Below, piece by piece: positions 17,151-25,514 of a DNA stretch of 64,000 nt. The notes under the pieces were generated by a model. It saw only the letters and a list, made by a program, of their open reading frames with translations. It ran no database searches and was not told the origin of the DNA. Within the stretch, counting starts at the first letter, position 1. Each line of letters opens with the position of its first letter. Both the position numbers and the translations under genes were made by a program. The DNA comes from Veillonella sp. VA137 (lineage in GTDB: Bacteria > Bacillota > Negativicutes > Veillonellales > Veillonellaceae): NCBI RefSeq assembly GCF_003992015.1, contig NZ_RQVK01000008.1, positions 39,981 to 103,980 of the forward strand. The letters are read 5' to 3'.

Positions 17151-17180
17151 TTGAAATGGACCACAATTTTGTGGTATTAT
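17151..17180 (+). promoter_or_regulatory. Promoter with a 16-bp palindromic operator in its spacer
   Basis: TTGAAA (17151-17156), 18-nt spacer, TATTAT (17175-17180) with extended -10 TGG. The spacer holds the perfect palindrome ACCACAATTTTGTGGT (17160-17175), suited to a dimeric repressor. Confidence 0.5.
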
Positions 17181-17228
17181 TATGGTAATGAGTTTTAATT
17201 TAAATGTAGAGAATATGGAGTTAAGACA

Positions 17229-17768
17229 GTGAATAAAAAAGCAGAATTATTTCAACAGTTTATTACAGAAAATGAATTAACAAATCTTTTTACGCTTCGT
17301 GAGATTGAAAATGACCAATACAATACAGTAGTATTTGATGCAACTGTGGAATATAATGATATTGTGTTCCCATTATTTGTTGTATTGGATGACACACCAT
17401 TTGGTTTTGTGCGTTTAGAAATTGCGGGTGGTCGTTTTACGCCAGAACAACGTAAAGCAACATTAGATGTGTTGAATCAATTAAATAGTGAATTCAAATG
17501 TTTCAAACACTATTTAATGGAAGAAGATGGTTACGAAGCAATTCTTTTAGATGTAAGTTTAATGAGTGGAGATAACTTTGATCCAGCATTAGTGGCATAC
17601 ACTATTTTTGAAGTATTGTATCCACATACACAAAAAGATTTAACTCGTATTATTGCAGCTGTGGAAAGCGTAAAGGTAGAAGCATCTGGTGAAGAAGCGC
17701 CAGCAGTAGAAGAACCAGCTAAAAAAGAAAGCAAACCACGTAAAACTACAAAATCTAAAAAAGGTTAA
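17229..17768 (+). CDS. Unknown protein, paralogue 1, with lysine-rich tail
   Basis: Not assigned to a named family. A 179-residue soluble alpha/beta protein whose fold resembles YbjN-like or secretion-chaperone-like sensors (impression only). Residues 1-140 match the protein at 17840: shared FxQF, TVVF, PxFxxLDDT, FxKFK-like and SNFDP/DNFDP positions. The last 30 residues are a low-complexity Glu/Ala then Lys/Ser tail (EEAPAVEEPAKKESKPRKTT) absent from the paralogue. GTG start, weak ribosome site. Its own promoter carries a palindromic operator, and it ends at a strong terminator. Confidence 0.75.
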   Translation: MNKKAELFQQFITENELTNLFTLREIENDQYNTVVFDATVEYNDIVFPLFVVLDDTPFGFVRLEIAGGRFTPEQRKATLDVLNQLNSEFKCFKHYLMEEDGYEAILLDVSLMSGDNFDPALVAYTIFEVLYPHTQKDLTRIIAAVESVKVEASGEEAPAVEEPAKKESKPRKTTKSKKG

Positions 17769-17792
17769 TATGTAGTAAGAATCGATTCATAT

Positions 17793-17823
17793 GGGCATTG
17801 TGACAAACAATGCCCTTTTTTTA
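17793..17823 (+). terminator. Terminator between the two paralogues
   Basis: GGGCATTGT, GACAA loop, ACAATGCCC, then an eight-T run. Strong. Confidence 0.92.
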
Positions 17824-17839
17824 ACGAGGGGTGATACCT

Positions 17840-18304
17840 ATGAATGAAAAGGCTAGAGTGTTTGAGCAATTTCTCATTGATGAGAAATTGACATGTTTTG
17901 AGAAACGTGAAGTGGGAGATGAAGATCATACCGTTGTATTTCGCTCCTATGTACAAACCGAATTAGGGGATATTCCTGTGTTTCTGTTGTTAGATGACAC
18001 AATTTATGCTACGATTCGCTTATTGATCGGTGCAGGCGTTGTGACCAAGGAAAATCGTCAAGATATTTTGACATTCATTAACCGTGAAAATAGTACCTAT
18101 AAAAGCTTTAAATACTATATCGAAGAAGATGATGATAGCGTGTATTTGGATTGTATCAATCAAAGTGCTAATTCTAACTTTGATCCACGACTGTTATATG
18201 TATTGATGACTCAAATTGTGGAATATATCCCTGGAAAAATTCAAACTATTGGTGAGGTATTCCAAGTTGAACAGTTACCACCACCTGAACATGCGCATGA
18301 ATAA
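17840..18304 (+). CDS. Unknown protein, paralogue 2
   Basis: Not assigned. A 154-residue soluble acidic protein similar along its length to paralogue 1 (FEQFLIDEKLT, then TVVFRSYV, FLLLDDTIYATIRLLIGAG and SNFDPRLLYVLM). It lacks the Lys-rich tail. ATG 17840 is chosen because GAGGGG precedes it by 8 nt; an in-frame GTG at 17831 overlaps that site. It begins right after the paralogue-1 terminator, so it would depend on readthrough or an unseen promoter. Confidence 0.75.
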   Translation: MNEKARVFEQFLIDEKLTCFEKREVGDEDHTVVFRSYVQTELGDIPVFLLLDDTIYATIRLLIGAGVVTKENRQDILTFINRENSTYKSFKYYIEEDDDSVYLDCINQSANSNFDPRLLYVLMTQIVEYIPGKIQTIGEVFQVEQLPPPEHAHE

Positions 18305-18566
18305 TATAAATAGTTTATGAGCGAAAATGATTAAAATAGGATAAAATCTATCGATTTTGATTAAAATAAATCAAAACTATGCATGCGCAGATGGGATAAA
18401 CAATTCAATTCGTGTAATACAATTCAAAAATGCTAAAAAATATAGAGAGATACACAATTCGTGAGATGTGAAATAGTGGTTTTCTATAGCATATCTATTG
18501 TATCTCATGCTATAATAGAGATAGGTTATTTATACTATAGATTCACGTAGTATAAGGGGTGATACA
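18305..18566. promoter_or_regulatory. Repeat-rich upstream region of the XRE regulator
   Basis: Gene-free 262 bp holding an inverted repeat TTTTGATT / AATCAAAA (18355-18376), GATTAAAAT twice (18329, 18359), ACAATTC three times (18400, 18419, 18454), CAATTCGTG twice (18406, 18455), and an extended -10 TGCTATAAT (18508-18516) flanked by TATCTC / GAGATA (18501-18523). Likely a regulated promoter region. Confidence 0.5.
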
Positions 18567-18926
18567 ATGGCATTAGGTGAAAATTTAAGACATGCCCGTA
18601 AACGGATTGGGCGGAGTCAGCTAGATGTGGCTCGAGATATCGGCATTAGTAATGCTGCCCTGTCAAATTACGAAACAGGATATAGAGAGCCTGATCTGGA
18701 AACCTTAAAGCGATTAGCTAATTATTATGATGTGACAATTGATGAATTAGCTGGCAATGCAAGCATGGCTAGAGAAATTCTTTACGATTTGAGTAGCATT
18801 GTAAAAAATGGGCGTATCGCACATAATGGTGTAGAATATGTATTAAGTGATTCACAACGATTAAAATTGAGACGCCAAATTGCGCATGCATTTGAAATGT
18901 TCAATGAAGGAAAATCCAATTGGTAG
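18567..18926 (+). CDS. XRE-family helix-turn-helix regulator
   Basis: A 119-residue DNA-binding protein. The Cro/C1-type HTH spans about residues 5-60 (LGENLRHARKRIGRSQLDVA, then ISNAALSNYETGYREPD and YYDVTIDELAG). The C-terminal half is a short helical domain (SQRLKLRRQIAHAFEMF), unlike phage repressors. No toxin or phage genes are adjacent. The many repeats upstream make autoregulation plausible. Ribosome site AGGGGTGAT. Confidence 0.88.
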   Translation: MALGENLRHARKRIGRSQLDVARDIGISNAALSNYETGYREPDLETLKRLANYYDVTIDELAGNASMAREILYDLSSIVKNGRIAHNGVEYVLSDSQRLKLRRQIAHAFEMFNEGKSNW

Positions 18927-19040
18927 GATAAACATGTTATTCTAGGAACGTTTGTGGAATAGCATATCATCGTATAGAAAGCGCAGAAGCTCTCGGGTAC
19001 GTTTGAGAGTGCAAGTTACTGTATCTACAAAATGAAAAGC

Positions 19041-19070
19041 ACAGTTCTATGAAAATAGGACTGTCTTTTT
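19041..19070 (+). terminator. Terminator after the XRE gene or of an unannotated RNA
   Basis: ACAGTTCTAT, GAAA tetraloop, ATAGGACTGT (one G-T), then CTTTTTT. It lies 115 nt after the XRE stop; the stretch between can fold (CTCTC..GAGAG) and has no ORF. Confidence 0.8.
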
Positions 19071-19204
19071 TATTGTCTAAGAGAGAATATGATATAATTT
19101 ACAGGAAGGGCTCATGGTCGTTGGTAGCACCAGGAATGGGGTCCTTATAAAATACATATATACTGTATGTAGATAGATAAGACGAGTGAAAGCGAGGTTG
19201 AACT

Positions 19205-20191
19205 ATGAAGAAACCAGTTGTAGTAGTGCCAGGATTGGTGCGTAAAGATGCAGTATCCTATTTGAGCGAACATGTGACAGTACGCCAGTGGACAGAAAAA
19301 GAAAAAATGCCTAAAGAACTATTAAAAGAATGGCTGCGTGACGCAGATGGTTTGTGGAGTATTAATCACTTTACAGTGGATGAGGATTTAGTGAAGGAGG
19401 CACCTAATTTAAAGGTCATTGCTCAAGCCTCTGTAGGTTATGATAATATCGATATCGATGCGTTAACAGCACGTCATATACCTTATGGCAATACGCCAGA
19501 TGTATTAACAGAAACCACGGCGGAGTTGGCTTTCACATTGATGGCAGCAGCGAGCCGTAGAATTTATGAAAATGCTCAGTTCGTTAAGGATGGTAAATGG
19601 GCGGAACGTCCTTCTAATATAAAAGGAAAGGATTTAAGCCGTATGACATTGGGTATTATTGGTATGGGTAAGATTGGTGTGTCCGTATCCCGTAGAGCAC
19701 GTGCTTTTGGGATGACTGTACAATATCATAATCGTAACCGTCGCAATGATGATAGCTTGCTCATGACCACCTACGTGTCATTAGGCAAATTGTTGACCAC
19801 TAGTGACATTATCTTGGTCATGGCGCCATTGACGGAAGAAACCTATCATTTAATTGATGCAGAAGCCTTTGAAATGATGAAGGAAACGGCTTTATTTGTG
19901 AATGTAGGTCGTGGAAAAATTGTGGATACAGATGCATTGGTGCACGCATTAGAAACAGGTCAAATCGATTATGCTGCTCTTGACGTAGTAGATCCAGAAC
20001 CAATTGGGGCAGACCATCCATTGCTTAAAACAGGTAAATGCTTAGTGGTGCCACATATTGGGTCTTTCACGGATCGTACTCGTAAAGAGATGGCTATGTT
20101 AACAGCCAATAATCTGATTGCTGGTGTACAAGGTAAACCATTATTGACATGTGTCAATGAAAGTGTTAATTATAAGACCACTGAAGAATAG
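19205..20191 (+). CDS. D-isomer-specific 2-hydroxyacid dehydrogenase
   Basis: A 328-residue NAD(P)H-dependent reductase of the D-glycerate/glyoxylate/D-lactate family. The Rossmann motif is GIIGMGKIGVSVSRRAR; catalytic Arg, Glu and His sites are in NVGRGKIVDTD, DVVDPEPIG and VVPHIGSFT. The H in PHIGS pairs with the Glu of DPEP as in glycerate dehydrogenases. The exact substrate is undetermined. It has a long 5' region (19071-19204) without a recognised riboswitch and stands alone between terminator and glnS promoter. Confidence 0.88.
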   Translation: MKKPVVVVPGLVRKDAVSYLSEHVTVRQWTEKEKMPKELLKEWLRDADGLWSINHFTVDEDLVKEAPNLKVIAQASVGYDNIDIDALTARHIPYGNTPDVLTETTAELAFTLMAAASRRIYENAQFVKDGKWAERPSNIKGKDLSRMTLGIIGMGKIGVSVSRRARAFGMTVQYHNRNRRNDDSLLMTTYVSLGKLLTTSDIILVMAPLTEETYHLIDAEAFEMMKETALFVNVGRGKIVDTDALVHALETGQIDYAALDVVDPEPIGADHPLLKTGKCLVVPHIGSFTDRTRKEMAMLTANNLIAGVQGKPLLTCVNESVNYKTTEE

Positions 20192-20244
20192 GTCGTTACA
20201 ATCTTGCAGGTGCGCTAAGAAATGATAGGATTTGCAAGAAATCG

Positions 20245-20273
20245 ATGAAACATAGCTATTCCTGTGGTATAAT
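20245..20273 (+). promoter_or_regulatory. Promoter of glnS
   Basis: ATGAAA (20245-20250), 17-nt spacer, TATAAT (20268-20273) with extended -10 TGG. Confidence 0.65.
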
Positions 20274-20331
20274 GAAGAGAATGTGCAGAACGTGCACTTG
20301 TGTATAATCAATCTAAGAGAGGAAGAATCAC

Positions 20332-22035
20332 ATGGAATCGAAAGAGACGATGATGAGTACGGAAGAAACAACGCCTCAAACTGTAAATTTTATTGAAGCG
20401 ATTATTAATACAGACAATGAAGAAAATACCTATGGAAAACGTGTTCATACACGATTCCCTCCGGAGCCAAATGGATATTTGCATATTGGACATGCGAAAT
20501 CTATTTGCCTTAACTTTGGTCTTGGCAAATCATACCAAGGCTTAACAAACTTGCGTTTTGATGATACGAATCCGGTCAAAGAAGATGTGGAATATGTAGA
20601 ATCCATTGAAGAAGATGTAAAATGGTTAGGCTTTGAGTGGTATGGGGATGTACATTATGCATCTGACTATTTCGGTAAACTATATGAATATGCTCAAGTG
20701 TTGATTAAAAAAGGTAAAGCCTATGTAGATGATCAAACACCAGAAGAAATCCGTGCTACTCGTGGCGATTTTATAACTCCAGGTACGAATAGTCCTTACC
20801 GTGATCGTAGTGTAGAAGAAAATTTGCGACTTTTTGAAGAAATGAAAGCAGGCAAATATAAAGATGGGGAAAAAGTATTACGTGCCAAAATTGACATGGC
20901 AGACCCTAATATCGTAATGCGAGATCCTGTATTGTATCGTATTTTACATGCTGATCATCATCGTACAGGTTCTGAATGGAATATTTACCCTATGTATGAC
21001 TATGCCCATCCGGTATCTGATGCGATAGAACGTATTACCCATTCTGTATGTACCTTAGAATTTGAAGTACATCGCCCATTGTACAATTGGGTATTAGAAG
21101 ATTGGGGAGATACAGAAAAACCAAAACAGATTGAATTTGCTCGTTTAAATGTAACAAATATGGTTATGAGTAAACGTAAATTGCGTCAATTAGTTGAGTT
21201 GAATCTTGTAAGTGGTTGGGATGATCCTCGTATGCCAACGATTTCTGGGTTACGTCGTCGTGGCTATACACCAGAGGCTATTCGTGATTTCTGTGAACGC
21301 ATTGGTGTAGCAAAGGCAGATAGCATGGTAGAAGTAGGTCTATTAGAGTTCTGTATCCGTGAAGATTTGAAATTAAAAGCGCCACGATATATGGCGGTAT
21401 TAGACCCTGTGAAAGTTGTTATCACAAACTATCCAGAGGGACAAACAGAAACCTTAGTGATCGAGAACAATACAGAAAATGAAGCAATGGGCACACGTGA
21501 AGTGACATTTGGTCGAGAAGTGTACATTGAGCGTGGTGACTTTATGGAAGAACCAGTGAAAAAATTCTTCCGCTTAGCACCAGGTAAAGAAGTGCGCTTA
21601 AAAGGTGCCTACATCATTGAATGTCAATCTGTAGTAAAAGATGACAATGGTAATATTACCGAAATCCATTGTACATACGATCCAGCTACAAAATCTGGAA
21701 CAGGCTGTCAAAAGAAAGTAAAAGGTATCTTACATTGGGTAGAAGCCTCTACAGCGGTAGATATGGAAGTACGTCTCTATGATTATCTATTATCTACAGA
21801 AGATGATGAAACAGCAGATAAGGACTTCTTACAACAGTTGAATCCAAACTCCTTAGAAGTAAAATCTGCTAAAGGGGAAGCAGCATTCCGTTCTACACAA
21901 GCAGGAGACCATTATCATTTCTTGCGTACAGGGTATTTTGTAACAGATAAAGACAGCACAGCAGATCATATCGTAATGAATCGTACAGTAGGCATGCGCG
22001 ATACTTGGGCTAAAATGCAAAAGAAACAAGGTTAG
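20332..22035 (+). CDS. glnS: Glutaminyl-tRNA synthetase
   Basis: A 567-residue class I synthetase charging tRNA-Gln. [15 protein letters not shown] holds the HIGH motif (51-54) and MVMSKRKL (about residue 280) the KMSKS equivalent; the C-terminal anticodon-binding barrels follow. FDDTNP and [13 protein letters not shown] are GlnRS-type sequences, not GltX. Its presence shows direct charging of tRNA-Gln, in contrast with most Firmicutes, which use GatCAB. ATG 20332 follows AGAGAGGAAGAATC; internal Met at residues 7 and 8 are possible alternative starts. Confidence 0.95.
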   Translation: MESKETMMSTEETTPQTVNFIEAIINTDNEENTYGKRVHTRFPPEPNGYLHIGHAKSICLNFGLGKSYQGLTNLRFDDTNPVKEDVEYVESIEEDVKWLGFEWYGDVHYASDYFGKLYEYAQVLIKKGKAYVDDQTPEEIRATRGDFITPGTNSPYRDRSVEENLRLFEEMKAGKYKDGEKVLRAKIDMADPNIVMRDPVLYRILHADHHRTGSEWNIYPMYDYAHPVSDAIERITHSVCTLEFEVHRPLYNWVLEDWGDTEKPKQIEFARLNVTNMVMSKRKLRQLVELNLVSGWDDPRMPTISGLRRRGYTPEAIRDFCERIGVAKADSMVEVGLLEFCIREDLKLKAPRYMAVLDPVKVVITNYPEGQTETLVIENNTENEAMGTREVTFGREVYIERGDFMEEPVKKFFRLAPGKEVRLKGAYIIECQSVVKDDNGNITEIHCTYDPATKSGTGCQKKVKGILHWVEASTAVDMEVRLYDYLLSTEDDETADKDFLQQLNPNSLEVKSAKGEAAFRSTQAGDHYHFLRTGYFVTDKDSTADHIVMNRTVGMRDTWAKMQKKQG

Positions 22036-22044
22036 GCAAATACT

Positions 22045-22650
22045 ATGAGTAGAAATATAAGATCTATTTCATGGGGGCTAGTTCTTACTTGTATCTTAAC
22101 TAGCATAATGACTAGCGTTGAAGCAGCGGATAAGGCATCTATAAAATGGCCGTCTACGATGCTAGTGCAGGAAGGGTCTAGTAGCAGTATTCTTTCGTCT
22201 GGGGTAGCACAACCATTAGAAGCTAGATTGCGTGATATTGGAATTGATATGAGTATATCCTATCAGATATTGGATAAGCGAGGTAATAATTATTACTATG
22301 CGCGATACGGGGAAGGAACTTTGCTCTATGGGTTTGGTCCACAGAAAGATAGTTGGCATCCTACTACGGTGCCAGTGGGATCTAAGTATACCCTATCTAT
22401 GATTCAAGATTATGAAGCATATGTACAGGAGCATCCAGAAACATTTACACTAGTCGCTCCTTTCCGTGAAACAAGAAAGAATATCTATGTTGGTGAAATC
22501 ATCGTGAATACATGGTTTAAGCAAGTAGAATATCCTATGTATGTGCAGATTGCGTTCCTAGCTGATAGCACAGGGGCTCCACGTTTGCGATATATCGTGA
22601 CCCATGTGAAGGACGACATGCTGAGAAAACAATTACAATATGTATTATAA
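22045..22650 (+). CDS. Unknown secreted protein
   Basis: Not recognised. A 201-residue protein with a Sec signal peptide (hydrophobic SWGLVLTCILTSIMTS, then VEA/ADK cleavage near residue 27). The mature part is a mixed beta domain with no cysteine and no known motif (YARYGEGTLLYGFGPQ, then RKNIYVGEIIVNTWF). It begins 9 nt after glnS with no clear ribosome site, so it may be translated by coupling. In a diderm it would be periplasmic. Confidence 0.7.
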   Translation: MSRNIRSISWGLVLTCILTSIMTSVEAADKASIKWPSTMLVQEGSSSSILSSGVAQPLEARLRDIGIDMSISYQILDKRGNNYYYARYGEGTLLYGFGPQKDSWHPTTVPVGSKYTLSMIQDYEAYVQEHPETFTLVAPFRETRKNIYVGEIIVNTWFKQVEYPMYVQIAFLADSTGAPRLRYIVTHVKDDMLRKQLQYVL

Positions 22651-22652
22651 GA

Positions 22653-22733
22653 AAAAGTTGCAAACTTTGAGATTGGCTATTACCATGGGAGGCTGTGGGA
22701 TAGTGAAATTGCAAAGGATGCAACTTTTCTTTT
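22653..22733 (+). terminator. Long hairpin terminator
   Basis: Outer stem AAAAGTTGCA / TGCAACTTTT (22653-22662, 22719-22728), inner CTTTG / CAAAG and CTAT / ATAG helices, then CTTTTT. An unusually long (76-nt) imperfect stem. Confidence 0.65.
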
Positions 22734-22759
22734 TAAAATGAAAAAACTTCTCATGCTTA

Positions 22760-22813
22760 TTGACATATGGTAGGATTATTTGTATTATAATAATAGAAAT
22801 AATTTTCATTATT
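22760..22813 (+). promoter_or_regulatory. Strong promoter with a Fur-like box at the start site
   Basis: TTGACA (22760-22765), 17-nt spacer, TATTAT (22783-22788, overlapping TATAAT). The 19 bases at 22795-22813 (AGAAATAATTTTCATTATT) match the Fur consensus GATAATGATAATCATTATC at 12 of 19 positions by eye. A leader hairpin TCATCT-TTCG-AGATGA follows. Confidence 0.55.
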
Positions 22814-22908
22814 TTGATTCATCTTTCGAGATGATATATATCCGGATTATCTATTTGCTGTGAGAGCAAGTGTTCTCCCCAAAATACGTAAAAAGGCAGG
22901 TACGACAA

Positions 22909-23475
22909 ATGGAATCCATCGAGCAGATTATTGGTTACCATTGTGCGCCCGCAATTAGAGGTATTAAAGTAGCAAATCTTGTTGCATTACCTCAGCATTT
23001 AGGGGCAACGATGGTAGAAAAAACACATGAGTATAATGATAAATTTAATCAAAAAGGACTGTTCTTTTATGAACTGTGCCATTGTGAAAAACGAAAATTA
23101 TTACTCGTATTTCGTGAACGTATGCTTGAGGACTATTTGCGACAACCTGAAGTGCTAGCATTTTTACAAAATTATGGATATAAATCCTATGAAACATTGG
23201 CAGATTGGCTATTACATTTGCGTGAGCGCATTGAAATGAGCGATGTGTTTCCTCATGAAATCGGTGTGTTTTTAGGATATCCATTAGAAGATGTAAAAGC
23301 GTTTATCCAATTCCGCGGAGCAGGCTATAAAGTCTGTGGCGACTGGAAGGTATATGGAAATCAAGCGTCAGCTATGCACGCATTTCATTGTTTTCGAATG
23401 TGTCGTGACTACTGTCACGCACAGTTGAATAAAGGAAAATCTTTAGAGTCTTTGGTTGCCGTAACGGCATGCTAG
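22909..23475 (+). CDS. DUF3793 family protein
   Basis: A 188-residue soluble protein of the DUF3793 family (function unknown), recognised from the opening HCAPAIRGIKVANLVAL, the central KGLFFYELCHCEKRKLLLVF and LGYPLEDVKAFI. Seven cysteines and several histidines (HCAP, ELCHCE, KVCGDW, HCFRMCRDYCH) suggest metal or redox chemistry. It is followed 11 nt later by flavodoxin, a common pairing for this family. Start ATG 22909; the leader is about 110 nt and the promoter carries a Fur-like box, so iron control is plausible. Confidence 0.82.
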   Translation: MESIEQIIGYHCAPAIRGIKVANLVALPQHLGATMVEKTHEYNDKFNQKGLFFYELCHCEKRKLLLVFRERMLEDYLRQPEVLAFLQNYGYKSYETLADWLLHLRERIEMSDVFPHEIGVFLGYPLEDVKAFIQFRGAGYKVCGDWKVYGNQASAMHAFHCFRMCRDYCHAQLNKGKSLESLVAVTAC

Positions 23476-23486
23476 GAGGTAACATT

Positions 23487-23903
23487 ATGATCGCTGTAAT
23501 TTATTGGTCTGGAACAGGTAACACAGCTGCAATGGCAGAAGCTGTAGGTAAAGGTATCGCTGATGCTGGTCAAGAAGTGGTAGTAAAATCCGTTTCTGAA
23601 ATCACTGCTGATGAAGCTGCTAATTATGAAAAATTAGCATTAGGTTGCGCTGATATGGGTGCTGAAGAATTGGAAGACGGTGAATTTGCACCATTCTATG
23701 AAGCATTAGAACCTAAATTGGCAGGTAAAAAAGTAGTATTGTTTGGCTCCTATGGTTGGGGTGGCTCTTGGTTAGATGACTGGGCTGGTCGCGTAGAAGG
23801 CGCGAATGGCGTTGTAGTTGACAAATTACCAGTTATGGGCGAACCTGATGATTCTGGTAAAGAACAATGTGAAGCATTAGGAAAAGCATTAGTAAACGCA
23901 TAA
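23487..23903 (+). CDS. Flavodoxin
   Basis: A 139-residue short-chain flavodoxin. The FMN phosphate loop WSGTGNTAAMAE is at residues 7-18; the second FMN loop includes GSYGWGGSWLDDW. ATG 23487 follows AGGAGGTAACATT. Flavodoxins replace ferredoxin as low-potential electron carriers when iron is scarce, which agrees with the Fur-like site upstream of the operon. Codon use is highly optimised. Confidence 0.93.
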   Translation: MIAVIYWSGTGNTAAMAEAVGKGIADAGQEVVVKSVSEITADEAANYEKLALGCADMGAEELEDGEFAPFYEALEPKLAGKKVVLFGSYGWGGSWLDDWAGRVEGANGVVVDKLPVMGEPDDSGKEQCEALGKALVNA

Positions 23904-23948
23904 GCCAACTATACGGCATATGATAACTCAATATACTAGCTCTTAATC

Positions 23949-23990
23949 ATAAGAGGCGGATAGTACATCTATTCACCTCTTATTTTATTT
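23949..23990 (+). terminator. Terminator after flavodoxin
   Basis: ATAAGAGG / CCTCTTAT with an inner GATAG / CTATT helix, then TTTTATTTTT. Confidence 0.8.
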
Positions 23991-24026
23991 TTGCAACCCT
24001 ATTGCTAATTCGGAATCACTCACACA

Positions 24027-24056
24027 TTGACCGTACACGTTAAACTTTACTATAAT
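24027..24056 (+). promoter_or_regulatory. Promoter of the DUF3100 operon
   Basis: TTGACC (24027-24032), 18-nt spacer, TATAAT (24051-24056). Confidence 0.7.
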
Positions 24057-24094
24057 AAAGAAATAGTTATAGTTATTAGTATAGGAGGTATTGT

Positions 24095-24889
24095 ATGCAA
24101 GTATTACAAAACTGGAAATTACATGCATTGGCTCTTGTGATTACCATCATTGCAGAAATGATCGGAATCCAACGATTTGGAGCTGTGGTATTCTTACCGC
24201 TTCTCTACGCGTTGATTATGGGTTTGTTTGTATCCATTCCATCATTCAAAATTTTAACAGTAGAAACCATGGAAAAATCAGCGGATTATCTTGGGATTGC
24301 AGTGATGCTCTTAATGGTTAAAGTAGGCTTAGGGATTGGCCCTAATTTAGAAATTCTTTCTACTGCTGGGTTGGCTCTTATGTTACAAGAGTTAGGTCAT
24401 TTCTTTGGTACTATTTTATTCGGCTTGCCAGTGGCATTATTAGTAGGAATGCGCCGTGAAGCGGTGGGTGCTTGTTACTCTGTAGACCGGGAACCTAATG
24501 TAGCGATTATTATTGATAAATTTGGCTTTAGCTCTCCTGAAGGCCGTGGCGTTATGGGCATGTATATTTGTGGCGTATTGATTGGTGCTATGTGGGCGTC
24601 TGTACTAGCAGGATTTTTTGCTCAAATGGGCTGGTTCCATCCACTGGCCTTGGCTATGGGTGCGGGTGTAGGTAGTGCTAGTATGATGGCTGCTTCTACT
24701 GCCCCTATCATTGCAGTATATCCAGAATATGAAGCTCAAATTGCAGCTTTAGCAGGGGCAGCTAATTTGCTGACTACTGTACTAGGCGTTTACTTTGGTA
24801 TTTTCGTATCTTTGCCTGTGATGGAAAAAACATATAATTTCTTTACAGGTCGTACACGTGAACAAGATTTGGCAGAGGAGGGACAATAA
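24095..24889 (+). CDS. DUF3100-like polytopic membrane protein
   Basis: A 264-residue membrane protein with about seven or eight hydrophobic segments, Gly/Ala-rich helices (GMYICGVLIGAMWASVL, then MGAGVGSASMMAASTAPIIA) and few charged residues; the overall look is of a transporter of the DUF3100 family. The next gene encodes a second small membrane protein 2 nt downstream, and an M20 amidohydrolase follows after a terminator, suggesting uptake and hydrolysis of an acyl-amino acid or peptide-like substrate. Family assignment is from memory of such neighbourhoods. Confidence 0.65.
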   Translation: MQVLQNWKLHALALVITIIAEMIGIQRFGAVVFLPLLYALIMGLFVSIPSFKILTVETMEKSADYLGIAVMLLMVKVGLGIGPNLEILSTAGLALMLQELGHFFGTILFGLPVALLVGMRREAVGACYSVDREPNVAIIIDKFGFSSPEGRGVMGMYICGVLIGAMWASVLAGFFAQMGWFHPLALAMGAGVGSASMMAASTAPIIAVYPEYEAQIAALAGAANLLTTVLGVYFGIFVSLPVMEKTYNFFTGRTREQDLAEEGQ

Positions 24890-24890
24890 G

Positions 24891-25352
24891 ATGACTATGA
24901 GTGAAAAAATTACACAATTTGTCATTGTTATATGCATTGCAGCTATTATGACTGCTCTGGGTAATATCATTGATGGCAAGCATCTATTGGGCCCAAGCCT
25001 TGTAGGGGTCTTTGTGATTGCTGGGTTAGCAATTATTGGTGCGATTATTTCCTATTTGCCATTAGCTAATCGATTCCCTATGGTCTTCTGGGTGTCTTTA
25101 GTAGGTGTCATTGCCTCCTTGCCTATCATGCCAGGGCAAGCATGGATTATTGCACAAACAAAAGAAGTAACATTCTTGGCTACAACAACACCAGTGCTAG
25201 CCTATGCAGGTCTCTCCTTGGGAAAAGACTTAGGAGCATTCCGTCGTCTATCTTGGAGAATTATTCCAGTAGCCTTAGCGGTAACGGCAGGTACCTTTAT
25301 TTGTGCTGCTGCAGTAGCTCATTTTGTATTACATATGCAAGGGGTTATTTAA
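24891..25352 (+). CDS. Small membrane protein, partner of the DUF3100-like gene
   Basis: A 153-residue protein with about five transmembrane segments (starting ITQFVIVICIAAIMTAL, ending AVTAGTFICAAAVAHFVL). GAGGAGGGA sits 6 nt before ATG 24891, inside the end of the preceding gene, so the two are coupled and probably form one two-subunit transporter. A longer in-frame start at 24858 would overlap the upstream coding region and lose this ribosome site. Confidence 0.65.
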   Translation: MTMSEKITQFVIVICIAAIMTALGNIIDGKHLLGPSLVGVFVIAGLAIIGAIISYLPLANRFPMVFWVSLVGVIASLPIMPGQAWIIAQTKEVTFLATTTPVLAYAGLSLGKDLGAFRRLSWRIIPVALAVTAGTFICAAAVAHFVLHMQGVI

Positions 25353-25391
25353 ACTTGAATATAACTATATAGGTTATAGTTGAACCGAATG

Positions 25392-25427
25392 AAAGAGAGT
25401 TGATGAATTCTTATCAACTCTCTTTTT
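25392..25427 (+). terminator. Terminator of the DUF3100 pair
   Basis: AAAGAGAGTTGAT / ATCAACTCTCTTT (13 bp), GAATTCTT loop, TTTTT. Confidence 0.9.
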
Positions 25428-25514
25428 GATTTCATGGTACAATAAGATGTAAGAGTCATATATAAATACCTTATAGCAAAAGGTATGTTCATACAATGTA
25501 AAAGGAGATAGATT

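Noticed and set aside
17145..17228. Purine riboswitch linked to xpt
   Set aside because: xpt follows the LysR gene by 11 nt, leaving no leader; the downstream gap holds a DNA palindrome instead.
22653..22728. Miniature inverted-repeat element
   Set aside because: The arms are short, no target-site duplication is visible, and the T-run after it fits a terminator.
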